Source: Saccoglossus kowalevskii
Lineage: Eukaryota > Hemichordata > Enteropneusta > Harrimaniidae
Assembly (NCBI RefSeq): GCF_000003605.2
Contig: NW_003151762.1
Location: 150,263 to 191,262 of the forward strand
Direction of reading: 5' to 3'
DNA length: 41,000 bases
Shown here piece by piece: positions 1 through 12,100 of this stretch. The notes beneath the pieces were generated by a model, which was given only the letters and a program-made list of their open reading frames with translations, ran no database searches and was not told the origin of the DNA. A program made the translations under genes and the position numbers. Position 1 is the first letter of the stretch. Each line of letters starts with the position of its first letter.

Positions 1-27
1 GACTACCGCGCTTTAAATTATGCATAC

Positions 28-140
28 CTGATTCACATGTAAGTCCACCCCATCTACAGCACATATACAATCATATCCGTTTACTTTGTCAATACAAGTG
101 CCGCCATTTCTACAGGGACTAACAGCACAGTCGTCGACAT
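28..140 (-). CDS. Exon 31: EGF-like domain 28, calcium-binding type, with apparent 1-base deletion
   Basis: Bounded by tttcttag and donor gtatgcat. [16 protein letters not shown] then [10 protein letters not shown] is a good calcium-binding EGF. The exon is 113 bases, whereas the six preceding exons are 114 (117 for exon 25). After Cys5 the frame slips at a GGGG run (+ strand 49-52), so Cys6 and the phase-1 ending are lost in frame. One extra G would restore the C-x8-C spacing and the ending TGTGAATCAG in phase 1. This is either a sequencing or assembly error or a real frameshift. The gene continues to the left. Confidence 0.8.
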
Positions 141-3100
141 CTAAGAAACAAACATTCGTTATAACAATTCATTCCATGTGCATTTCAAAATGTATTTCAT
201 TGTCATGACTACAAAAGTAGGTTATTGAGTATCAATATACACGATATGTACGCACCATACACTTCTATGGTGTAGTCATTTACATAATAATACACAACTT
301 ACTTGTTTGGCAATTTTTTCCCGTGTATCCCAACTGACATAAGCACTGATAATCATTGATAAGATCCGTACAAACACCACCATTTAAGCAAGGAAATTGT
401 GCACAGTCGTGAATATCTGCAAAAACAAAATATCGAAGACGTGCTAGCTCAAACAACGAAATACTGTGGTTGAAGACGCAATAAGACAAAAGAGAACCAG
501 TAACAAACCACGCCCACCTCTGATGATGCGCATTACACGGAATACTCACTTTCTTCACAATTGGTACCTGTAAAACCAGGCATACAAGTACAGTCATACC
601 GTGATTGACCATCATTGCACGTGCCGCCGTTCTTACATGGATTGCTGTTACATTCGTTATAATCTAGTAATTGAAAAGAAGCGCATGTTAATGGGGCAAT
701 TTGAAGGAATACCCTGTAACAAAGTGACGAATGGTGTTAATTAGTTGGAAAAGTCCCACACTGTCAGGAGTTTTCGGAATTTAAAAATATGCAATTTAAT
801 GTGGCTCACCATCATTACAAACATCTCCGGAATATCCAGAAGGACAAATACAGAAAAATGAGTGGAAGTAGTTGGAACAGGTTCCACCATTTTGACAAGG
901 ATTACTTGAGCATGCGTTAACATCTGAAAGTAGTAAGAAAAAAAAAATATAAAAAAATATCATCATAACTTGTTTATTATGGCTGAAATTACTTTGCACT
1001 TTGTAAACAACATTACGTAAATATTACCACATCTATATTTACACTATATTTGCATATTGTTCAAAAACAAATCGAAGGTGTTTGATTGCATCCATGCAAG
1101 CAAACTGAACACAAAAATCAAACTAAGCATGGGTAATATTCAACAATACACAGGTATGCCACATAGAAAAAAAACTTACCAGTCTGACAAGTCGTTCCAG
1201 TGTATCGTTTATCGCAGGTACAAGTAAAACCATTAGCACTCATTTGACATGTGCCGCCATTTTGACAGGGTAAACTGACGCATGGATCAATCACTGAAAA
1301 GAGTAATTGGTAAATTTTGTTTAAAAACATAAACAAAGAATGGAAAAAGATAATGCGTGTATACGTTCAAGGCGTTACATATGGAGAATTAAGCAGTGTC
1401 TAACAACGTCTGAATTGATAGTCTTACCCGTTTCACAATTGATTCCGCCATAGCCACTAAGACAGTCGCATTGATAATACACCGACAAATTAATACACGC
1501 TCCATTATTCTGGCAAGGATTACTGGTGCACGGATTCTTACCTTAGAAGAGAGCAAACAGGAGATATCAACTATTATGCAACAACAACACTGCACGAGTT
1601 ATAAAAGTAGTGACTGTGCATTTAACAAACAATAAATGAACTAAACTTACGGGTCTCGCAAAACTCTCCTTCAAAGCTCGTGCCACAATTACAGTGATAA
1701 ACACCGCCTCCGTCGTTAATGCATGTGCCCTGGTTTCGACATGGAACGTTAGTACAAGGATCGCGCTCTGTTGGGGAAAAAGAAAACAAGTCTAATAACT
1801 ACTGCCTACAGCACATATTACATTCTTGTAGTAAATTATTGCATTCATACCGGTAATACAAGACCAATAAATACATATTGACACGTATCATGCGGACCAG
1901 TTGTTGTTATTTGTGTAGACATAATTAGCTGTGAATTGTTCAGTATTTTTCAGTATCTACTAACCTATTTCGCAGTTTGTTCCATAGTAGTAGGGTGTGC
2001 ATGCGCAGGAATAACTATACACATAGTTTGTACATGTGGAGCCATGGAGACAAGGATCACTTAGACAAGGATTGATTTCTGTATTAATTGAGCAAAACTG
2101 AGATTGTGAATGTGTTTAAATACGTGTTATACATAACAAAGATGAATGTGATGACAGTAATGTTTCGAATATTATTTAAATAATTTTCTGCATTAGATAA
2201 AAAGTTACATGGTTATACACATTGACGAAAACACGTGTACTCACCCATCTCACAATTGGTGCCACTGTATCCATAGACGCACAGACACGTGTACACGCCG
2301 CTGCCCTGATTGGTACATGTTGCTCCATTTTGACAAGGGTTGTTCTTATTGCACACATTGACTACAAAAACATAAACCAGAAAGTCATTCACTATGCGGT
2401 TCAGTTAAACGGTTGGTAATTTTGACAATTTAGGTTTGAATGTCAAACACCACCATTTATAGCGTATTTGTTTAGTTTGTTGTCGTGACAGATCTTTCAA
2501 TCATGCAAACATATAACACGTACTCTCAACGAAATGACCGTTATTGATAAAATTACACAGGTTTAAATATCTAGAGAACCAATCTTCGTCAATGTAAGTT
2601 CCCATATATAAAATTCACTGATCGAAAGAGATTATGTAGTATTTAATTTAATGTGACGATGTACGTTATCTGCAACAACACTAACATTATTTTTGAATTA
2701 TCTGTCAGTCAGGTAAAAAACGTGCACGATATACCAAGTTTGTGTTTTAATAACCAAATCGTCGTTGATCCCAGCACAACAAAGTAACTTTATTTTACCT
2801 GGGATAACGTCACAAGTGGTTCCACTATATCCACTCAGACACTGGCAATAGAAGGCAGTACTAGACTGTTTGATGCAGGTACCGCCATGCAAGCACGGGT
2901 TGATTGGTGAGCAGGGATCTGCAAATAAAATACACATATACCAGATTCAAAATTAAGACTAAAGTCTATAGCGCCCTCTAGCATTTGTAGGGAATCATCT
3001 TATTTGGAACTCTGGGTGGAAGTGTAATTTAGACTTTTATTGATCAGGGCATTTTTAAAATGACGGGGTTTAACTCCCTTAAAGGAATGACCAGTTGTCC

Positions 3101-6100
3101 CTCCATAAGATAAAATAAAGATGGTGGAGTAAAGCGTTGATTCGTCCCGTTCTACTATGAATTACTTTGAGAAATTATAGATCATAGAAAGTTAGTATGC
3201 CTGATATTTGTTTTGTTAGGTTTTTGACTTTTCCACTGTGTGGCCATTCCTTGCTTTGCATATTGACTGTATCAGTGTGCTTTCGGGTTTTTTATGTAAG
3301 CCGTAATATCTGTTCAGGGCACTGGAGCTGGTATTTTGCAATGCTTCAGTCAATCTCTTGACTACTAATCTCCTTTTTGGGCGATATGTGACAGGTGTGG
3401 CATATTTAAGATGGCATATTCACTGGCTTCGTACATACAGGTTTGACTGTTTTGGTAGATACTTAGCGGATCTCAGTGCCGCACACTATAGATTGGGGAG
3501 TCAAGCCTGACATTTGATCAATGTGAAAAGCAAACCGGACAGTTAAATAGCTCTGCTGTTTCAGCAGATATTATGCGGAGGACGGACAATCACCCTATAA
3601 CAAAAATAAGCACCCTCTACTCACCCAACTAAGAATTAAATTACTGTTTACTATAACTATAAGACATCCTTTGATGGTTTCATGTTTCCGATTGTCAATA
3701 ATTTATTTTTTATAGTGTCAAAGTGGTATTCTCCCTCGAAACTTTGTTTTCTTTGTCAGTGTTTATTATGAATGATCTCTAGATTAACACAGTGAAAATG
3801 CAAAGGATTCTCGAAATGAGAAATAACCGCCAAACCATATTACCAATAAAAGTGTTTTATTCAAGTTACGTGAACCTGTTTATAATTCCTGTGTGGTGAA
3901 GAGGGGAGATGTCGACTGAGGTTGCTCCTAATTATTTGGAGAAATTTTCAATTCGTGGTATGTGATTGGGTGTTTGTATAGACTAAATCAATCGCATGTA
4001 AATACCCTGTAATGTAAAGCCAAATAATAATAACGTGATGTTGACGTGCACATTAAATATAATAACAACATAGCAATCAATTAGTTTCATGAATAAGTGT
4101 TTAATGCTACAAAAAATACGTATCCAAGAAATCTAAACTAAAATAAGTTGGAATGCGTGCTTCTTCATCTAAACTCGGATTAACACTAAATTAAAACGTA
4201 CCTGGTGTGATTTCGCACCGCGTTCCAGAATATCCAGTTACACAGTTGCAATAAAATCCATCCACCACAGTATTACATGTCCCACCATACAAGCATGGAC
4301 CACTGCTACATGCATCAAACGCTACAAAAAAATGTAATCGAATGCTAAATACAAATAACACGTGCAAGTGAAATAATATTGTTGTATTATTAATGTTTTG
4401 CGAAATTAATCAATAACAATAATACATAGTAAATGTTTTGATTTTGAGTTTTCATTCTTCGAAATAGGCTTGTATCTTCTTTATTTCTTCATCACAAACT
4501 GTACAATAATATTGCTTATTATTTTCGTGATTGAATAAACGTGGGTTCATCACAAACGTGTTTCAACAACATAATTTTCAGAGGCTCTTGATATTTCAGC
4601 ACCGAATGCATTGAAAGAATGTCTACCTATGAAACATGTGAATTATAGGTCAACAGTTCAATTATATTGACATTGTAGATACAGTACAATTACATTAGTA
4701 AAATACTTACTGCCCAAATGTTCGCAATTGTATCCGGTATATTGACTGGGACACTGGCATATGTAAGCATTACCACTGGGCGAACACGTGCCACCATTAA
4801 TACAAGGGTTAGGGAAGCAAGCTACGGCTAGAAATTCAAGTGAGACCAGTTTGGGTGCAAACATAACAGTTAACACATTCACGCATAGTTATTGCAAATG
4901 CTAGTATTTATAATGAACCTGAGTGAACGCCATGTGGTGAGTATGTGTAATTATGAGTGCTACGTCATTTTCGGTTATGATTACCAGTGCAACCCTCACC
5001 TCCGTGCAGTCAATATTGATAGTGCTCATAGCATTAAAAAGTGTGTATGAATATGTTATAAGAACTTTTGCAACAACTTCACATTACGTGCATCAATATA
5101 TAATACCAAAGATTGGCAACATAGAAAGATTTGTAGGGTCACATACAACTGATTGCAAAACATGCGTTTTCATCAGTATCATACATGTATGATACGTTGA
5201 TAAGTGTAAACATCATTGACGTTGTGAACGCATACCACAGCACCCAATATTTTAACTTACTCGAAGTCTGGCACTGTGTTCCTGTATATCCGCTTACACA
5301 ATAGCACGTGTAGCCTGAACTACTCGGTATACAAGTCCCGCCGTTATAACAAGTATTCGCTGTACACTGCGACACGACTACAAACACAAACAAAAATATC
5401 CATTTAAGTTGTAAATAATACACAGTGATGTACAAGCTGTGAGAGAAAACGTATTACTGCAGTGCAAATAAATGTGCATATATGTGTTGTTGCTTTTTTT
5501 TTTTTGCCAACAGAAAATTATAAAACATTTCCTTGAATACTTTCTTCCTGTTATTGTACCTTGTTCAGTGTAAAATGCTGGTACGCGCGGCCACGTAAAC
5601 ACGATAACTGGTCTCGGTGCCAAATTCGATTAGCTCATGAAAATCACATACATTACTATACACTGATCATCAACACCATAATAGTCATTGCTGGTTTTAT
5701 ATATTTTATTTCATTTAATTGTTACATATACATCGTTTAGTTATAGCAGCAACATTCATAGACATTTTCTGGTTGCATAACTTCAATCGCCAAGGTAAAA
5801 TTTAAGTCATCCAGTGTTAGGAAAAACAATTAAAAGGAGCATGCATATTTTAATGACTGACAATCCTCTTTAAAAGTATCCAACATGTTTGTGCTTAATT
5901 TAGTATGTGTATATATATGATTTATAAATACATACTGGAATGGTGTAATGTTAATGATACGCTATGAATAGTGAATTTACTACTAGTCTGAATGCATCTG
6001 ACAATTACTGCTTCACACGTGATAAAGCGGGGAGAGTCGTCACCTGCGCATGCGTCAGATGGCCATGGCGCGTCATTGTTTACAAACAAGCGTCGACCTA

Positions 6101-9100
6101 TGATCCTTTGCGTTTTTAGTATGTTTTATCATCGCTTCGGACTAAATTCCCGCGCGTGCGCAGGCGAAGACCCTCCAGCTTTAAGTAGACGCTATGCTAT
6201 GTATAGAAAGCAACGGCAAAATCAGCACACAACTTACACGTACTACATCGATCACCGCTGTAGCCGATTGGGCAATTGCAAATAAAAGTGAAACTTCCTG
6301 TCGGTATGCATGTGCCACCGTTAAAGCACGATGTAGAGGTACACGCAGATACAGCTACTCAGATAAAAACAAAAGTAAAACGAAAAAAAATAAAACATAT
6401 AGATAACGCAATACACCAAAGCACATAGCTAAAATAATATGCTCGCGTGTATCGTACCATAGCGTTGTGTTGCTCATTATATCCTTTATGGGTGATCCAA
6501 TCCGTATTTCAGCAATGAATCTTTTCTTTTTATGTGATAATTAAATGCACATATAGACTTGTACTGCCATTTCTATTATGGTATAATAATTTCGTTACCT
6601 GTTTCGCAGTTGGTTCCCGTATATCCACTGCCGCAATTGCACATGTAATTTGTTGTCGACATTCTCACACATGTACCTCCATTTTGGCACGGAAAAGTGC
6701 CACATACGTCTAAAAATGAAGCAGGGTATTACATGTTTGTATACAAATAAGGCAATTCGAGGAAAGAGATTAGAGACACATTTTTGGGTTAAGAGCGCGA
6801 ATTTACTCTCCATGATCGAATTGCAAACAAATGTTTAATTGACTCATGGCTTACTTTATTGATTTTGGTCAGGTATTGGTCATTTTACAGTAACACGTGT
6901 CACATTATAAAGATAGATATTAAACAAATATTAAATCAAAAAAATAAAGAAAACTGTATTGATACTTAATGACAACAAATACATTATCCAAATCTTTGTT
7001 TGTTCATAGCAAACCCATTATCCCGAGATATGTCGTGACATTTAAAGAGAGAGCGAGCTTGTACGCACGCAAATGTCCCGAGATATCAAGAATAAACTCG
7101 TGGTGAAACAACTGGGCCAGAATCTGTTCCAAGTCAGTGTACTGCGCGATTTCTCGTAAATTGTACGACGTTACCAATAAACTACATTAAAAGTTAACAC
7201 TCCCCTCCAACCACCAAGCGGGGATATGACGGTTGGTGTAAAATTGTGAACATTGTGCGTCTCTCCTATTCCCCTGGGGTGTGTGTGTTTGGCTGGTGCA
7301 TACTATCTTGCAAATGACTACTTTTAAAAAATGGTTGGTTCCGAAACGATGAGGCCAATGTCAACAACGCAACAAATAAGCATTTTATTGCAGAGAGGGA
7401 ATGAAATTAAAAGCGTTTACCGGTCTGACAGCTGGACCCAGAGTATCCGGTGAGACAGTTACAGTAGTATCCAGTAGTGCCCGATGACGGTGTACACGTA
7501 CCACCGTTCAGACACGGGTTAGTGTTACAGACATCTAAAATGTAAATAAAACATTGAATACAAAATCAATATCCCAACGAGTATTGGTATATTTCGATAA
7601 TGGCAGTAAGAATAGTCTAACACTAACTGAGCCTTGGACAGTTGAACTTTAAAAACCCAATTCATATTATATTAAATATTTTTCATTTGTAACTACGAGA
7701 ACACATAATATAAAAACAAAAATAATCAAGATTGATCATAGACTATTGGATATTTTACAATGCAGAGAGCACTTACAATTTTCACAGCGAGTTCCAGTAT
7801 ATCCAAGCGCACATAAACATGTATATGTGGAACCATTTGGGATGCACGTACCGCCGTTAAAACAAGTACTCGCTGTACACGATGATACGACTGTTTAACG
7901 TAAATCAAGATATGTTGTACGTATAAGTAATATGAAACGTGACAAGGAAATCGACGCTTTGGACAAGCACTGCTGCAATCATGTATCACATTATACTAGT
8001 AGTGTGGAAGGGCCGATGGTGCACTGCACACATACTTACACATGCAAAAAGACAGTGACTGTAATCGAGTTTCTTATGTTATTGTGGTTGCTAAGAAATA
8101 CGTGATTAAACGATATTAAAACGCCTCACAATGCAAGATGATCGGCCACGACAGACGAGGACAATCGCATAATTTAAAATGCACTATCGCCACATACCTG
8201 AGACCGATAGCGCTCCAATATGTCAGGTTAACTCCCGAACGCCGTTATATACTTTCAGATTGAATTTTTAGATAACTAAGTTTTGCGATGTAACATCAGT
8301 AATATAATGAATTGGATTACTTTTATGTTCTTCAAATAGAACCGACAAAGTCTGAATATTTTAAGTTCACTGAACAAGGAATGACACTTGGAATTATATG
8401 GGCAGTACATAGTCCTTTATTTCAAATATAATACCGCAAAATGTCTAAACATTGATGCGTACATCTTGAACTATCGCCATCAAACGGAAATAAATCCATA
8501 AATAATTTTCCAGATGAAAGGAGAAAAAAATATCTGAAGGTGAACGTATAATTGTGCGATTGTCTTTTAAGCGATCTGTACACCTGTGTGAAATCATTTG
8601 ATTTTGTTGATCCACATATAATTTTGTTCGGAAAGTTTGTTTTTTTTAGGGGGGGGGGGGGTCTGATGCACGTGGCGCCAACCAGCAAGTGAGAACAACG
8701 TACTTCATTGTACTACGCGATAGTTAACACGCGTGTGGGATATGCAAATTAACATACATGTCTGCGTCTTGTATGCATTATCACACATTACGTGCGTATC
8801 GAAGCTCGGTGTACATGCGGATTACTCAACAAACAGTATTATTGTTAATATATTTCTGTACACTAATTTGTTATGTACACCCACATAGTACATTTGTCAC
8901 GGCTAACAACCTCGTAGTAGAAAATTGCAGTGATTAAGTCAAATTAAAAGAACATAATTTATATAATAAATATTTACATTTATATTTTCTTATATGGAGA
9001 GAAATTGACATATGTGAAATAGTTAGGTGATATATTATAAATACATACCGGTACCTATGTAGTGAGTCTATTTTAAGGGTAGGTGAGAATAGTGAACAGA

Positions 9101-12100
9101 GTAACTATCATAGTACGGTGCATCAATCAGATAGCTACTGAGGAACACGCTAAGTACACGCTATGCTACTATAGAAAGCAACGGCAAAAACAGCACACAA
9201 CTTACACGTACTACATCGATCACCGCTGTAGCCGGTTGGGCAATTGCAAATAAAAGTGAAACTTCCTGTCGGTATGCATGTGCCACCGTTAAAGCACGAT
9301 GTAGAGGTACACGCAGATACAGCTACTCAGATATAAATATAAGAAAACGAAAAAAAAATATGGAAATGCTACACCACTGTACATATCAATAATGTGCCCC
9401 AGTGACGGATATTGCACGTATGGCGTAAGTTTGTATTTTAATGAATTAATTGCGATGAAGAAATTCGTTGTAACGTAATATTTTAGGATTTATCATCGCC
9501 CCATGTTATATTTAATAACACCTATTCTACGATATATATGGTAAAATAATTTCGTTACCTGTTTGGCAGTTGGTTCCTGTATATCCAGTGACGCAATTAC
9601 ACATGTAAGTTGTTGCTGATGTTCGCACACATGTACCACCATTCTGACAAGTAAAAGCACCACATGCGTCTAGAATTAAAACCATAAGCAGAATACCGCT
9701 GTGAGTATCTGTAACTAGTGTCTACGCCTCCAATGCACGATAGAATGGTATACAATTCAGATAGAACAAACAAATAAACAGAAAAAATAAGGGATTCACC
9801 CAATTGTTTCGGCCATACGTTTATTTTCTTTGTCGATTGGATACTTCTATTGTAAATCTCGCATAAATTGTATTTCTACATTGTTTTACTTATTAGTGTA
9901 AATTGGCCACACTTTGCAACAGAGCCAAGATGCAGGATACGAGGTCAGAGGTCAGATATTTTTCAACTATTAAGAAAGATGGTGAAGGATGTTGTGGACT
10001 GTGTTGAATGGGTGGGAATTAAGGTATTCCAATTATGTATTCAAATGACAAAGGGTACAATGATTGTTTTAGATTTGTAGTTGGACCAGACGCTCGTTCA
10101 AAAATTTTCTCATGTTTGTCGGTAAGTGTATATTAGTCGTGTGTTTACATTGGGGATAGCCTCGTGTTGATTCTATCCACAACAGTATGGTATAAAGTAT
10201 TAATTATAGTAACACCTACCCTAAACATATAATTATCTAGTATTAGATATGTCAATCAAATATATTTAACTATTCAGTATAGATAGTGGTCAACATCGAA
10301 GCAAATCATACTTGGTTCCGAGATATTAGATTTCTGGATAGAAATAAATATTTTAAGAAACCTCACCGGTCTGACAATTTGTTCCAGAGAATCCAAAAGC
10401 ACAGCTACAGAAATATCCAGTTGACGTTGTTGATGAGGCAGTACATGTACCTCCGTTCAGACATGGCGAGGCAAAACAAGCATCTGGAATACGATTAAAA
10501 GATGGTATAAATATACAATTTACAAGCATTGGTCACATTAGTATTATCACACAGAAGGGTATACGCAAGGGGTCCCTTCAGTCTAACTTACCAGGGCCAG
10601 AGGCATAAGTGAGATCAACGTCAAGGCCACGGAATGACCTTGTAGCTGAAGGTCACTATGCTGCCCAGAGGATGAAGGTCACTATGCTGCCCAGAGGATG
10701 AAGGTCACTGTGCCAAGGCCGTGTGTGGCCGTGAAGGTGACCGAGTAAGTGAGGGGTAGCCTGGAGAGTGGCTACTGAGAAACTGAATGGGGGGCAGGAT
10801 GAAATCCTTGGCCCAAACTGAGAGAATGGCAAGTATGTCATGACTGAAGTGACCCCTATACGTACAGCATTAATATTCAGTGATTGGTTAGAATCTCAAT
10901 AAAAAAAGCCTAAGCAGTAAGGGGCGAGGATACGGATACATTTACAAGGATTTCAGTGTCAGTCTATCAATGGCTTGACAAAAATGCACAGAATAAAATG
11001 CATAGCAAATTTATTAATGGAGACAATTCACCGATAATAAAACATTTAGGTGAGTATTTAAACAGTAGTCTGTAAATTACAAACATGTTTCACTATTGAC
11101 AAAACCACGTTTAGTGATTTTCTGGAAATGACACATTTTTAAACATTAAAAACGTGCAATATGGCGGATTACTACTATCACTCCTACATAACCACGATCA
11201 ATTATATGGCATTGATAGAGTTCAGATATGGTAACGTTTTGCGGGCTACAAAGCGAGTTATTTATTGAAAATAATAAAATAAATTGTTTTCACAAAAACA
11301 TACATTATAGCCAGATTTGAGAATAATGGCCCAGTAATCCCTGTAGATTCGGACTATGAATGATGTCCGCCATCAACGTATCCTAGCCCTTGAACACTGT
11401 GCAATTATTATATGTGTGCGTTTAATGTCATGAGTAATCACATACATTAGAACATAAACCTGCAAAGCCTCGTCCTTTATAATGTTATATTATGCAGACT
11501 TCTAAACCATGCACGACTGTGCAATGTTATGATACGAATATGGTAATGTAAATATATCATCAAGCACAAGCAAGACATGAGTACTGCAAGTTTAAACTTT
11601 ATGTCCCAGCAAGCCCGGCGTACCAGTTCATATATTCGCATTTAGAATTGCTTTGGCTAAATGGCTAAATGATACAAACCGAAGGTTGTACAAGTCTGTC
11701 CTGTGTATCCGGGATCACAGAGACAGTAAAAGTCAATCCCACTGGAGCCGGTGAAGCAGGTTCCGTTGTTTGAGCATGGGTTCGTTTGGCAAGTGTCTGC
11801 ATGTACAAAGATGCATGTTGTATAATGAGCGCTGTATATCGCGACTGCACGAGTATAGCAATCAATACACGAGAGTGGATTCATGCGCAAACTTTTCATG
11901 CGCAAGCTTGCTTGATAAGGTAGAAGTTTCATATGCAATGTCAATAAAGTTCACGAATAATTATTCCCTTTGTTAAAACAAGTTTAATTTTTCGATATAT
12001 ATTGTCAACGCCAGCAAAGTCAGCACTATTACTTTACAACACAATGCTCAAATAAGTTAAGCAAGCCAACTTCATATTAGCTTTCCTAAATATCACGAAT

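Larger units (their letters stand above)
10484..11679 (-). other. Intron 11 containing a GC-rich miniature element
   Basis: No EGF exon. It contains the element at 10568-10856 (listed separately); the rest (10865-11679) is AT-rich with no visible structure. Confidence 0.6.

Noticed and set aside
3552..3600. Second member of the 18.3-19.6 kb element family, based on GACGGACAAT after a hairpin
   Set aside because: Only 10 bases are shared and the hairpin lies on the other side of the motif; too weak to call as a feature.
8640..8661. T8-A-G13 and the G14 run at 17341-17354 as functional G-quadruplexes
   Set aside because: Simple homopolymer tracts are common in introns and error-prone in assembly; there is no further context.
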